64,000 bases of DNA, taken from assembly GCF_012863495.1 (NCBI RefSeq), contig NZ_JAAVJL010000001.1, forward strand, positions 1,488,001-1,552,000. The letters are read 5' to 3'. Below are positions 26,371 through 35,451 of this stretch, piece after piece (the stretch's first letter is position 1; every line of letters begins with the position of its first letter). The DNA comes from Pseudanabaena yagii GIHE-NHR1 (lineage in GTDB: Bacteria; Cyanobacteriota; Cyanobacteriia; Pseudanabaenales; Pseudanabaenaceae). A model generated the notes under the pieces. The model worked only from the letters and a program-made list of their open reading frames with translations. It ran no database searches and was not told the DNA's origin. The position numbers were made by a program, and so were the translations under genes.

Positions 26371-28248
26371 TTACTCAATTCTTAAACTAGTCGGCTTTCC
26401 CCAAATAATCTTTTCATGGGTATAGACCACCATCCCCGGTTTTGAGCCTTTGGGCTTGAATACATGTTTGGGATTAGTACAGACCACAGGCACTTGATCA
26501 CTTTGACGCGCTCGACTGTAATAGGCGGCATAGTTAGCAGCAACTTGGAGATCTTGGTCATCGGCGATCGCCCCTGCGGGTAAACGTAGCAACACATGGC
26601 TACCAGAAATCTCTTGAGCATGGAGCCAGAGGTCATATTCCCCTGCAATGCGGAAAGAAATCAAATCATTTTGATAGTTATTGCGACCTACCCAAACTTC
26701 AAAGCCATTGGGAGTCATAAAGCGGTGACAATCAGGAATTTCGTCCTGCTTACCTTTATTACTTTTATTCTTGCCACCCTTATTATTTTTAGAATTCCCT
26801 TTCGTCCGAGCCACATATTCGGCAGTCACCTTGAGATAGCCCTGTTGAGCTAGTTCCGCGCGAATTTCCTGTAAAGCCGAGAGTTCATTCTGTTCTAATA
26901 AACTAACAGCCGTGGCAACCTGCTCTAGATAAGCGATTTCCTGTTGCACAGATTCTAATAAGGGCGCGATCGCAAGGGCAGCCCGTTTTTGCTTTTGATG
27001 TTTTTTGTAAAAGGACTGGGCATTTTGTGCCGCATTCTGAGTGGGATCGAGGGGAATAGTTATTAATTCACTTGAATGGAAATCAGGAAGGGAAATCTCC
27101 TTCATCCCAATTTCCCAGAGGTGCAAATGCGCCATTAACAAATCAGCTTTGTCTTTAAAATCATCGGCTTGAGTTGAGAGTTGCAGCCGTTCGAGAAATT
27201 CTGTTTCCTTAAGACTTAACTTGCCTAACTGATTTTGAATCGCTTGACTAATCTGCTGGTGCAACTGCTGAAAAGCGACCTGTTCCGTTTGTTGAGAATA
27301 GTAGCGATCGCAAAAATCATTCACGGATAAAGAATTACCCTCATCCCCCAACCCCTTCTCCCAAGGGGGGAGAAGGGGAGTCAAAATATTATTCCCCTCT
27401 CCTGCGGGAGAGGGGCTAGGGGTGAGGGTCTTGTCCCCCTCTCCCCCTTTGGGAGAGGGGCTAGGGGTGAGGGCATATCCTTTCCCTTCTAAACGTGGAT
27501 AGAACTGTTTTTTATCAATGCAGGTCAGCCAAATTTGCCAAGCCCGATAGAGAGATTCCCATTCAGCGAAAGTTAAATCTACAACGTTCTTGTCGCCATG
27601 AATATCCGCGATCGCCAATAGCGATCGCACTAGCGACGAACTCACACCGCGATAATTGCTCAGTAAGTTGCGCTTAATTTCCTTGGGAATCAAAATGAGG
27701 CGATCGCGCCATGCGTCAAAGGATTCATTTAAGCTAGGAATTGCTTCGAGGAGGGCAGGCGGTAACTCGTAGCGATCGCCTGTTTGGATTGGACGGACTC
27801 GTGACTGTTTACTATTTACTTGGTGGGCAGCCGTGACGATTTCGCGATCGGCATTCACCAGAATCGCATTGCTATATTTGCCCATTACTTCTAGATAGAG
27901 ATGCCACTGCACTACATCATCGGGACGTTTAGCAAATTGCAGATCAACTACCCGCTCCCAAGGACTAGTTAGCTGCACAGAGACAAGGGCATATCCTGCG
28001 ACTTGATGCAAAATCTGTTGGCTAAAGGTAAAAGTATCAGGCTGTCTTGGTGGTGGCGCACTGAGGTGGAGTCTCGCGGCCTGTGGATGCCATGACAGCA
28101 ATAGCCATTGTTTCTTTTCTAAAGTTCGTAATTGTAAATGGATCGTATGGCGATCGCTTTGATGCACCTGCTCTAACCTCGCAGGCACACAAGCTGTATT
28201 TAGCTCATGGGTCAAAGCCACAAGTGTTGTCAGGTCAGCAGGTTGCAT
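26371..28248 (-). CDS. rqcH: NFACT family ribosome quality-control protein RqcH (Rqc2 homologue)
   Basis: At 625 residues this has NFACT-N (about 1-230, including YALVSVQLTSPWERVVDLQF), a central HhH/coiled-coil region, and the C-terminal NFACT-R domain: FEVWVGRNNYQNDLISFRIA, DLWLHAQEISGSHVLLR and PKGSKPGMVVYTHEK. It should bind peptidyl-tRNA-obstructed 50S subunits and add alanine tails. An in-frame insert of about 45 residues (259-303, with LTPSPSPKGGEG twice) is encoded by an interspersed repeat and is absent from the family. It sits between NFACT-N and the coiled coil, where it could be tolerated. A basic KNNKGGKNKSNKGK patch precedes NFACT-R. Confidence 0.88.
   Translation of the reverse strand: MQPADLTTLVALTHELNTACVPARLEQVHQSDRHTIHLQLRTLEKKQWLLLSWHPQAARLHLSAPPPRQPDTFTFSQQILHQVAGYALVSVQLTSPWERVVDLQFAKRPDDVVQWHLYLEVMGKYSNAILVNADREIVTAAHQVNSKQSRVRPIQTGDRYELPPALLEAIPSLNESFDAWRDRLILIPKEIKRNLLSNYRGVSSSLVRSLLAIADIHGDKNVVDLTFAEWESLYRAWQIWLTCIDKKQFYPRLEGKGYALTPSPSPKGGEGDKTLTPSPSPAGEGNNILTPLLPPWEKGLGDEGNSLSVNDFCDRYYSQQTEQVAFQQLHQQISQAIQNQLGKLSLKETEFLERLQLSTQADDFKDKADLLMAHLHLWEIGMKEISLPDFHSSELITIPLDPTQNAAQNAQSFYKKHQKQKRAALAIAPLLESVQQEIAYLEQVATAVSLLEQNELSALQEIRAELAQQGYLKVTAEYVARTKGNSKNNKGGKNKSNKGKQDEIPDCHRFMTPNGFEVWVGRNNYQNDLISFRIAGEYDLWLHAQEISGSHVLLRLPAGAIADDQDLQVAANYAAYYSRARQSDQVPVVCTNPKHVFKPKGSKPGMVVYTHEKIIWGKPTSLRIE
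27342..27474 (-). repeat. interspersed repeat inserted in frame in rqcH
   Basis: Three diverged units of CCCTCACCCCTAGCCCCTCT type, each with a small CTCTCCC...GGGAGAG hairpin, occupy 133 bases and keep the reading frame. They encode TLTPSPSPAGEG-like peptides. Confidence 0.8.
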
Positions 28249-28274
28249 GGTTCTAGAATCTCATCTCATAAAAT

Positions 28275-28300
28275 AGAGTGGGCGCAATGCACCCACTCTA
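28275..28300. terminator. hairpin upstream of rqcH
   Basis: TAGAGTGGGTGC-type arms pair around GCAATGC. It lies between the DUF6679-like gene and rqcH on the minus strand and may terminate the former. Confidence 0.5.
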
Positions 28301-28340
28301 GGCTGATAATAAAGGAGGCAGCATTTCCCCCAGTTGGCAA

Positions 28341-28655
28341 TTATTTGTCAGGATCGAGGCGGGGTCGGATTTGTTCAGCTTCAGGACAATCATCGGACAC
28401 TAATAAATCGCTGGATGACATCCCTGTTTTTGTGACCGACGATAGTCTTTGCGTTACCGCACCAATACTCTCTAATCTGACCATTTCTTCCCAAGAGCAA
28501 ACCTCATCTTCGTCTTCAGTCTCGTAACGAATTGTTACTACGTCTCCTTCAATATCTAGTATTCTGGCTCTTTCTAGCCAACGTCCCTGATCCCTCAGGT
28601 AAATCCAAACATCGCTCTTGGCTTCACAAAGTTGATATATTTTGCGATGTAGCAT
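28341..28655 (-). CDS. DUF6679-like small cyanobacterial protein
   Basis: The 104-residue protein begins MLHRKIYQLCEAKSDVWIYL, then RDQGRWLERARILDIEGD, VVTIRYETEDEDE and CSWEEMVRLESIGAV. This beta-rich fold looks like a small SH3/KOW-type barrel and matches what I recall of DUF6679. The C-terminal 35 residues are Ser/Asp-rich and variable. It is probably cytosolic, with no known function. A hairpin terminator lies just downstream at 28275-28300. Confidence 0.6.
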   Translation of the reverse strand: MLHRKIYQLCEAKSDVWIYLRDQGRWLERARILDIEGDVVTIRYETEDEDEVCSWEEMVRLESIGAVTQRLSSVTKTGMSSSDLLVSDDCPEAEQIRPRLDPDK

Positions 28656-28839
28656 TCGCTTATGTCCTCAGGGTTACATAATTTTTAAGGTTAGAGCATA
28701 CCTTAAAAGGTAAAAAACTAACCATTACCATTGTAAACGACTACACAAACATTTAAGAGATATATTTTATACGCTGATTGGGGGGATAGCCCCTAGTATT
28801 GATCATTCAAAAGATAGATTTTTAATTCTTCTCTATTCA

Positions 28840-28880
28840 AGGATTGTTGGTGAGGGGCTTCACCACTCACCAACAATCCT
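28840..28880. terminator. hairpin terminator after the VWA-OmpA gene
   Basis: AGGATTGTTGGTGAG and its complement flank GGGCTTCACCAC, ten bases past the stop codon of the minus-strand gene. Confidence 0.7.
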
Positions 28881-28889
28881 GAGATTTAA

Positions 28890-31370
28890 TTATCTTTGTT
28901 CTTTAAACTGGATGACAACTCGACGATTAAAGGCATTGTCCGTTGCCGTATTATTTTTTCGCAATGGTTGCAACCACGATAACGCCTCAAAAGTGATTTT
29001 GTAATTATTATCAAGTCCGCGATCGCGTAATAACCTCACCACTTCATTTGCCCTTGCTTGGGAAAGATCGAGATTATAGGCATAGTCACCTGTTTTATCG
29101 GTGTGACCACTAACTTGAATGATGCCGCGTCGTCCCTGAATTTTTGACCAGAAGTTATCAATTTTAGTTTCTTCAGGTGGCATCAGTTGCGCTTCGTCAG
29201 AGGGAAAAAATATAGTTACCTCTAGGTCAGGATTGGTAATCGGCAAAATCGAAGGACTAATATTGCGATCGCTATTACGAGCATTGCTGTTAGCCGAATT
29301 ATTATTTGCACTACTAGAACTATTAGTAGAAACTGAATTCTTGCTAGAATCATTTATCGATTTGCTAGCGATATTTTTTTCAGCATTATTACTAGAATTA
29401 TCGCTTGGTTGTTTCCCCAAATTATTATTAAGATTGCTAGGACTATTATTTAATTCTTTTAGAGAATTATTCATAGAATTAGTACTGCTTAATTTCAGGA
29501 AATTGTTAAGAGAATTCTTCTCCGCTAACTCACCCACCATTTTTACAAAGTTGTTGACAGGGCTAGTTGCTGATTTATTACTACTATCTGATTTGTCTAG
29601 CAGTAACTCATTAGGCGATGGCATTACCGAACTAGCAACTTTTGTAGTCTGAATATCATTAAAAGCCTTTGCTAATTGTTGATTGTTACTGCTGACGCTA
29701 GTCTGTGACTTATTACTAGAATTACTAGAAGTAGTGCTACTATCGCTAACTGACTTTTGCTGATTACTACTACTAGCAAGAGTCTGAGACTTAGTAGCTG
29801 AGTTGCTAGAGCCATTATCGTTAGGCTTAGAACTATTCAGATTCGGTTTAGAAGCATTATTCTTCGCAACATTATTAGCGAGTTGAGAATTTGCTCTATT
29901 CGTAGCCGAGGAATTAGTCTCAGTTTCTTTATTGACAGTCGATGTAGAGAGATTTTGGAGTTTAGTATCATCCGATCGCTTAATTAAAATGCCAAAGGCG
30001 ATCGCCGTACCGATAAATGCAGCACCAATAAATACCGCCGCTAACCATTTCCACCAAGGATGGGATGTCTTTTCGTCGCTATCTTGTTCCTCTTCAGTTG
30101 CATCTCCAAATAGAGCAGCATTTCGACTTTCTTTCGCTTGAATTTCAAAGTCAAACAGTTGTTTCTTAGCTAAAGGTGCGATCGCTATAGCCCCTAAAAC
30201 CACTGACTGACGAATGCGCTGATTGCCCACCTCTAGCTCAAACCATTGCGAATCATCACGCATCGCAAAATCAACTTTCGCAGGTAAACCATTGGTATAG
30301 GTTTTAACACAATTACCTGCGTCATCATAGATAAAGCCACTTTCAGCAATAATCTGATTATCATTCACCACTTCTGCAAAAATCTGGGTGAGATTATGCA
30401 TTTCACTAGCAATTTTGTAATCCCAGAGATCGATATCTAAGCCCGTATCAAAATCATCTAACTCTTGCAATTGATAGCGATCAACATCATTACCAATTCC
30501 GATCAAAATCAATTTCAAATAATTGCGCTTACCAACCGCGATCTCTAAAGCTAATTCCTTCGTATAGAGTTTGACCTTCTCTAAATCATCAATCCTGCCA
30601 TCGGTCAAAAAGATATACATCCCCCGTTGTGCTTCACGATATTGATCGACAAAATAAGCGATCGCGGGTAATAGCTTAGTCGTCTTACCAAGTTTAAAAC
30701 TAGCGGGGCCTGTAATTGCTATCCCCTGACAGCTATCCGCATCAAACTCACCCAAAACTTGAATTTCATCACCCTTACCACAGCCCCAATAAATCAGCGA
30801 AGTCTTACCAGTCCCATCCAAACTTCCTGCTAGGTAAGCCGTAAAATCCTGTACTAAGGGCTGCAAAATATTTTCTGTATAGTTAATCTCGTAGCCACGC
30901 TCTTGGATTTCGGCAAAAGCCTCACGCTGAATCTTCCGCGTCGGTTCACCATCCTCCATATAAGCCCATAATCGACCCTGTTTGATATAGTCCGTCAATA
31001 ACTCAGGATCGACGCGAGCCTCCACCTTCCGCCCATAGGCTCGTTTCATCGACGCACTAGCATCTAGCGCTAAACCTGTTCGCCACCCTTCCGCAAATCT
31101 GCCCTGCGGTTCCATCGCGATCGTAAAGTCAATCCGACATTCCAACTCATCCGCCTTTGCACTCGGTTGCGATCGCAGTACATTCACCTCACCAAATTCT
31201 GCGGCAATCAGATTCGCGGGCATCTGAAAACCTTTTAAACTACTTTGCAAATTACCTTGTAAATTGTCTTTGAGATTACTGCTCAATTTATTGTTAATTT
31301 CATCTTTTTTTTCTTCACCATTGACTTCACGTTCTAATTCATTAGTCGCGGAATTATTTTCATGTAGCAT
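28890..31370 (-). CDS. VWA-domain protein with transmembrane segment and C-terminal OmpA domain
   Basis: The 826 residues contain, in order: a short polar leader; a von Willebrand A domain with MIDAS GLALDASASMK near residue 100 and FLTDGRIDDL; a membrane span around 440-462 (WLAAVFIGAAFIGTAIAFGI); a linker of about 230 residues rich in Asn and Ser; and an OmpA/MotB domain (DLEVTIFFPSDEAQL, GHTDKTGDYAYNLDLSQARA, FNRRVVIQF) that should bind peptidoglycan. The VWA part would be cytoplasmic and the OmpA part periplasmic, tethering the cell envelope. Its VWA half is paralogous to the next upstream gene (GEVNV start, DIDLWDY, TGLALDAS versus VGLALDGS). Function is unknown; stress-type VWA (TerY-like) relatives come to mind. 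Confidence 0.85.
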   Translation of the reverse strand: MLHENNSATNELEREVNGEEKKDEINNKLSSNLKDNLQGNLQSSLKGFQMPANLIAAEFGEVNVLRSQPSAKADELECRIDFTIAMEPQGRFAEGWRTGLALDASASMKRAYGRKVEARVDPELLTDYIKQGRLWAYMEDGEPTRKIQREAFAEIQERGYEINYTENILQPLVQDFTAYLAGSLDGTGKTSLIYWGCGKGDEIQVLGEFDADSCQGIAITGPASFKLGKTTKLLPAIAYFVDQYREAQRGMYIFLTDGRIDDLEKVKLYTKELALEIAVGKRNYLKLILIGIGNDVDRYQLQELDDFDTGLDIDLWDYKIASEMHNLTQIFAEVVNDNQIIAESGFIYDDAGNCVKTYTNGLPAKVDFAMRDDSQWFELEVGNQRIRQSVVLGAIAIAPLAKKQLFDFEIQAKESRNAALFGDATEEEQDSDEKTSHPWWKWLAAVFIGAAFIGTAIAFGILIKRSDDTKLQNLSTSTVNKETETNSSATNRANSQLANNVAKNNASKPNLNSSKPNDNGSSNSATKSQTLASSSNQQKSVSDSSTTSSNSSNKSQTSVSSNNQQLAKAFNDIQTTKVASSVMPSPNELLLDKSDSSNKSATSPVNNFVKMVGELAEKNSLNNFLKLSSTNSMNNSLKELNNSPSNLNNNLGKQPSDNSSNNAEKNIASKSINDSSKNSVSTNSSSSANNNSANSNARNSDRNISPSILPITNPDLEVTIFFPSDEAQLMPPEETKIDNFWSKIQGRRGIIQVSGHTDKTGDYAYNLDLSQARANEVVRLLRDRGLDNNYKITFEALSWLQPLRKNNTATDNAFNRRVVIQFKEQR

Positions 31371-31510
31371 GGCAATCTATTTCTCTCGCTTCTTAGAATG
31401 ACTAATCCCAAAACTAGAAATGACATAGTCATATTTTTAGTTTTGAAAACCCTTACTGGATTTGTTTTTTAGTTCGCAAAAGTGTTGGTGCACTTTCAGG
31501 AATCGTTATA

Positions 31511-31626
31511 AGTGACTTGCTATTAATTAAAGTACCTGTGGCTTCGACTCCGCTCAGCCAACGTTAGCTGAGCGAAGTCGAAGCTAGATAACTTTGGTGG
31601 GACATTTTTTATCCGCAAGTCCCTAA
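31511..31626 (+). repeat. MITE-like element, GGGACTTGC family (copy 2, complete)
   Basis: It is about 116 bp. The left end is GTGACTTGCTATTAATTAAA, with an inner palindrome GGCTTCGACTCCGCTCAGCC, then GGTGGGACATTTTTTATCC and the right end GCAAGTCCCTAA, complementary to TTAGGGACTTGC at 9290. It has no coding capacity. Confidence 0.78.
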
Positions 31627-31658
31627 TTGCTTAGGTTTTATGCTATCTCCAAATGGAG

Positions 31659-31693
31659 AGATATAAAACCTTGCAATGCAAGGTTTTATATCT
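31659..31693. terminator. hairpin terminator after the short VWA gene
   Basis: AGATATAAAACCTTGC and its complement flank AAT. It lies 14 bases past the stop codon on the minus strand. Confidence 0.65.
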
Positions 31694-31706
31694 GAGTTCT
31701 ACTGTT

Positions 31707-32714
31707 TTATACGAAATCAACAACATCTTTCCACTGTTCAGATTGAGGAATGAGAGGAACTTCTAGATCCTTGGGCAAAGCTTCAGTAATATCTTGGGTC
31801 ACATTACCGCCAGAAAACTCTAGAGTAAAAGCAGTAGAACCAGCAGGCAATTTAAAGCGCATCAGTGCTGGCACACCCATACTATATTCTTCGCAGACCG
31901 TTCCCGCTTGATTGAGAATCCGTCCATAGTGGGTGACAATCGTTTCCGCAGACACGAATTCTTTAAAAATCTGTTCCAAAATTTGAATATCATCAGCAAC
32001 TTGATAATCCCACAGGTCAATATCACGACCTGCATCATCCTTTACAAAGCTACCTTCAAACATATTATCCAGTTCTTCCAGTTGCTTTTCGTCGATTTCA
32101 TTGCCTACTCCAATCAGTAACAGCTTGATAAATGGTTTAGTTTTATCAGCAATTTCAAGAGCGTATTTAAAGCAATATTCCTTAACATCTTCGAGATCTT
32201 CGATAATGCCATCGGTGATAATCAAACAGATTGCCGCAGGTTGCTTCACTCCGATCGCAGGTGCATCTTTATATTTGTTAATGAAATATCGTAAAGGCGG
32301 TAATAGTTTTGTACCTGTACCCCAAGGAATTTTAGGACCTTTAACTGGAAATTGCTCGATCTCCTCACCGCTAAAGCTACCTAAATCCTCGATGAGTTCA
32401 CCTGCTGCTCCGCAAGCCCAATTAATCAGATCAACCCTACCCGTTGCCGCAAAGTTGGCAAGATATTTGACCATCACCCTTGTGACTGGTTCGACGACAT
32501 TGTGGGTAACAGCAGCACTGGCAAAAAAGCTACTAACAACGCCGCTAATGCCATACATTTTTTTCATTGATGCCGATCCATCTAGAGCTAAGCCAACTCT
32601 TGCGCCCTCGATGTCTGGAACCATCAGAATAGTTGCAACGATGTCAATTTCTCCATTGTTTTGGGGATAGACATTGACTTCACCAAAGGGTTGAACGACA
32701 CTTTTTAACTGCAT
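31707..32714 (-). CDS. von Willebrand A domain protein, short paralogue
   Basis: I start at ATG 32714 (MQLKSVVQPFGEVNVYPQ). The longer frame to 32795 runs through a hairpin at 32759-32791 and has no family match. The 335 residues include the MIDAS GLALDGSASMKKMYG, the second loop WGTGTKLLPPLRYF, ICLIITDGIIEDLEDVKEY and LLLIGVGNEIDEKQLEELD. The C-terminal part is a beta-sandwich (TVCEEYSMGVPALMRFKL), matching the corresponding region of the larger VWA-OmpA protein. There is no membrane segment, so it is probably cytosolic. The tandem arrangement suggests gene duplication with later fusion or loss of the OmpA part. Confidence 0.82.
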   Translation of the reverse strand: MQLKSVVQPFGEVNVYPQNNGEIDIVATILMVPDIEGARVGLALDGSASMKKMYGISGVVSSFFASAAVTHNVVEPVTRVMVKYLANFAATGRVDLINWACGAAGELIEDLGSFSGEEIEQFPVKGPKIPWGTGTKLLPPLRYFINKYKDAPAIGVKQPAAICLIITDGIIEDLEDVKEYCFKYALEIADKTKPFIKLLLIGVGNEIDEKQLEELDNMFEGSFVKDDAGRDIDLWDYQVADDIQILEQIFKEFVSAETIVTHYGRILNQAGTVCEEYSMGVPALMRFKLPAGSTAFTLEFSGGNVTQDITEALPKDLEVPLIPQSEQWKDVVDFV

Positions 32715-32758
32715 ACTCGGACTCTCTGATATTTCACACCAAAATAGTAGCTTATACC

Positions 32759-32791
32759 GATTCAAAAAATGGCGTTGCCATTTTTTGAATC
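32759..32791. repeat. hairpin GATTCAAAAAATGGC, upstream of the short VWA gene
   Basis: Perfect 15-base arms around GTT sit 45 bases upstream of the start codon, where a terminator is not needed. Confidence 0.5.
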
Positions 32792-32932
32792 TCAAAACCT
32801 TACTGGATTTGTTTTTTTAATTCACTAAAGTGTTTGCTCACTTTCATTTCAGTGAGTTGGTATTTTTGCTATAGCCCAAATCAACAGAGACAGCACTTCA
32901 CGCCGTCTTTGTTGATTTATCGGCGCACAAAA

Positions 32933-32991
32933 TCAAAGCCCAAGAAGAGAATGGTGGTGCTTCGCACCACCATTCTCTTCTTGGGCTTTGA
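32933..32991. repeat. 59-bp near-perfect hairpin with GCTTCGC centre
   Basis: Arms of 28 bases (TCAAAGCCCAAGAAGAGAAT, then GGTGGTGC) pair around TTC, in the spacer between the divergent VWA gene and the phosphatase gene. No convergent gene ends here. Outside this and the 45-base repeat at 32790-32838, the 32715-33101 spacer shows nothing. Confidence 0.65.
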
Positions 32992-33101
32992 GCACAAACC
33001 TATGACACACAATGCGCGTGGGTCACTTTAATTATGCCCAGATACTTATAGGATGTTGTAGGAGCCTTAGTGATTCATTTTTGTTTATCTCAACTTAGTC
33101 C

Positions 33102-35201
33102 ATGAACCTCCCCAAACTAGTCGGCAATAGCTCATCCAAATTTCGGCTCAGCACCACAATAGTTGTACCTTTCGTTTTACAAATTGTTGCAGCAGTAGGA
33201 CTAGTTGGCTATCTGTCCTATCGTAATGGTCAAGAATCGGTCAATCGATTAGCCAGTCAGATCAGGACAGAGGTAGCTTCACGCACTAATCAAGTTTTAG
33301 AGGGATATTTCAAAACTCCCTATCAAATTACAAAAAACAACATTAATGCATTAAAACTCAATCATATTAATCTGGAAGATAAGGAAACTGTAGAGCGATA
33401 CTTTGCAGCGCAATTGCAGATTTATCCAATGTTAGGGGAAATTTTTGTCGGTCAGCCTGATGGCACAATGATCTATGTCGGTCGAAAATCCGATGGCAGC
33501 CTACTAGCAGCAACCACGATCGCAGTTCCCCAACGAGCCTTCTATCAATTGGATAGTTTAGGCAATCACAGCAAATTTGAGAAGTTTGATACCTTTGATG
33601 CCCGCACCCGTCCTTGGTATAAAGCCGCCACTGAGAGGCATGGACAATCATGGTCGGGAGTTTACCAGTCACGCACCATTCGGAATTTAGGAACGGCGGC
33701 AGCAGAGCCATATTATGACCAACAGGGAAATCTTGTGGCTGTATTTTCTAATTTCATTATGCTGCAAGGGATTTCCGATTTCCTAACTAGTCTGAAAATT
33801 AGCCCTACTGGACAAGTTTTTGTGATGGATCAGAAAGGATTGTTGATTGCCACTTCAACGGGTGAACATTCTTTTCTTCCTAATGGTACAGATGGAAGTT
33901 TGCAACAAATTCAGGCGATCAAAAGTCAAAACCCTCTAACTTCAAGTGCCGTGAAATATTTGCAGGAAGAGTTTGGAGACTTCAAACGGATTCGGGAACT
34001 GCACGAACTTGCCTTTGATATGGATGGAAAACGTCAATATTTACTGGCTCAGCCCTATTCCGATGGCAAAGGTATTGATTGGTTAGTAGTTGTAGTGGTT
34101 CCAGAATCAGACTTTATGGAACAAATCAACCAAAATACCCAGAATACAATGCTGCTGAGTCTAGTAGCTTTAGTTGTAGTAATTGTGCTTGGGATGTTGA
34201 CAGCAAGGCTAATTACTGCGCCGATTTTGCGCGTTTATCAAGCGGCTAATCGATTAGCAAAAGGGGATTTAGGTGAACAGGTTACCCCTAGCGCGATCGC
34301 CGAAATCAACGAGCTATCCAATGCATTTAATAAGATGTCGGAACAGCTTAAGGAATCCTTTGAGACTTTAGAAGATAAGGTAAGAGAACGCACTGCGGAT
34401 TTAGCGATCGCTAATCAAGAAATCATTACCCTCAATGAAAATCTGCGTAAAGACAATTTGAGGCTAGGGGCGGAAATCGATGTGGTGCGCCAGATGCAGA
34501 CGATGATTTTACCCAATGCCGAAGAGTTAGAAATAGAAGGCTTAGATATTGCTGCCTATATGGATGCGGCGGCGGATGTTGGTGGTGATTATTATGAAGT
34601 TCTCAATAGCGATGGGATCGTTACCTTGGGGATTGGGGATGTGACAGGACATGGGCTAGAGAGTGGCATTTTGATGCTGATGACACAAACGGCAGTGAGA
34701 ACCCTTAAGGAAAGTGGTGAAGGTAATCCTGTAAGGTTTCTGGATATTTTAAATCGCACTCTCTATAAAAATGTACAACGCATTAATTCTGAGAAATGTT
34801 TAACGCTATCGATTCTAAATTATGCCAACGGACAGGTCAGCATTAGCGGTCAGCATGAAGAAACAATTGTGGTACGAAAGTCTGGTGCGATCGAGCGGAT
34901 TGACACGATGGATTTGGGATTTCCGATCGCATTGGATGGTGACATTACCGCTTTTATTAATCAGGTGATTGTGGAGTTACAGCATGGTGATGGGGTAGTG
35001 CTATATACCGATGGTATTACCGAAGCCTGTGATATTCATAAAAATATTTATGGTATCGAACGAATGTGTAATGTCATTAGTCAGCATTGGCATTTACCAT
35101 CTGAGCAGATCAAGGATGCAATTATTGCTGACGTAAGACGACATATTGGTGAGCAGAAAGTATTTGACGATATTACTTTATTAATTCTCAAGCGGCAGTA
35201 A
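33102..35201 (+). CDS. transmembrane sensor PP2C/SpoIIE-type serine phosphatase (dCache-HAMP-SpoIIE)
   Basis: The 699 residues include TM1 (about 20-40, VPFVLQIVAAVGLVGYLSY), a large periplasmic dCache-like domain with DARTRPWYKAATERHGQSW and FVMDQKGLLIATS, and TM2 (about 348-370, MLLSLVALVVVIVLGMLTA). A HAMP domain follows (APILRVYQAANRLAKGDLGE), then a coiled coil and a SpoIIE phosphatase domain: AAYMDAAADVGGDYYEVL, GIGDVTGHGLESGILMLM and DGVVLYTDGITEA. The metal-binding Asp residues are present. It should dephosphorylate an anti-sigma-antagonist-type protein in response to a small ligand. The stop codon abuts a MITE-like element. Confidence 0.92.
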   Translation: MNLPKLVGNSSSKFRLSTTIVVPFVLQIVAAVGLVGYLSYRNGQESVNRLASQIRTEVASRTNQVLEGYFKTPYQITKNNINALKLNHINLEDKETVERYFAAQLQIYPMLGEIFVGQPDGTMIYVGRKSDGSLLAATTIAVPQRAFYQLDSLGNHSKFEKFDTFDARTRPWYKAATERHGQSWSGVYQSRTIRNLGTAAAEPYYDQQGNLVAVFSNFIMLQGISDFLTSLKISPTGQVFVMDQKGLLIATSTGEHSFLPNGTDGSLQQIQAIKSQNPLTSSAVKYLQEEFGDFKRIRELHELAFDMDGKRQYLLAQPYSDGKGIDWLVVVVVPESDFMEQINQNTQNTMLLSLVALVVVIVLGMLTARLITAPILRVYQAANRLAKGDLGEQVTPSAIAEINELSNAFNKMSEQLKESFETLEDKVRERTADLAIANQEIITLNENLRKDNLRLGAEIDVVRQMQTMILPNAEELEIEGLDIAAYMDAAADVGGDYYEVLNSDGIVTLGIGDVTGHGLESGILMLMTQTAVRTLKESGEGNPVRFLDILNRTLYKNVQRINSEKCLTLSILNYANGQVSISGQHEETIVVRKSGAIERIDTMDLGFPIALDGDITAFINQVIVELQHGDGVVLYTDGITEACDIHKNIYGIERMCNVISQHWHLPSEQIKDAIIADVRRHIGEQKVFDDITLLILKRQ

Positions 35202-35310
35202 GGCTCTTGCGGATAAAAAATGTCCCACCTATCTAGCTTCGACTTCGCTCAGCTAACGTTTGCTGAGCGGAGTCGAAGCCACAGGTACTTTAATTAATAG
35301 CAAGTCCCTA
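35202..35310 (-). repeat. MITE-like element, GGGACTTGC family (copy 3, inverted)
   Basis: It reads in reverse relative to copy 2: GCGGATAAAAAATGTCCCACC at the left, the inner palindrome AGCTTCGACTTCGCTCAGCT, and TTTAATTAATAGCAAGTCCC at the right. Its end abuts the TAA stop of the phosphatase gene. Confidence 0.75.
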
Positions 35311-35339
35311 ACCCACAACAAACTTCACAAATTGTCTCT

Positions 35340-35450
35340 ACTTTTTGAGAGAGGGTTTGCTACGCAAACCCTCTCTCAAAAAGTAAAACCCTTGCTAAGC
35401 AAGGGTTTTACTTTTGAATTCTTAAAATTTGCCACTTAACCCGAACTGAC
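35340..35450. repeat. double-hairpin repeat, CCCGAAC family (copy 1)
   Basis: Two adjoining hairpins are present: ACTTTTTGAGAGAGGGTTTGC around TAC at 35340-35384, and AAAGTAAAACCCTTGC around TAA at 35379-35415. A shared AAAAAGT could pair with either. The end AATTTGCCACTTAACCCGAA, then CTGAC, matches the end of the 50640-50771 element. Confidence 0.65.
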
Positions 35451-35451
35451 A

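Larger units (their letters stand above)
31371..31706. other. spacer between two paralogous VWA genes
   Basis: The spacer holds a 45-base sequence with core CCTTACTGGATTTGTTTTTT at 31437-31483, which recurs at 32790-32838 upstream of the other VWA gene. It also holds a full MITE-like element (31511-31626) and a hairpin (31659-31693). No gene is seen. Confidence 0.6.

Noticed and set aside
32101-32670. 189-codon plus-strand frame opposite the VWA gene
   Set aside because: It is antisense to a gene with clear VWA motifs and shows no domain.
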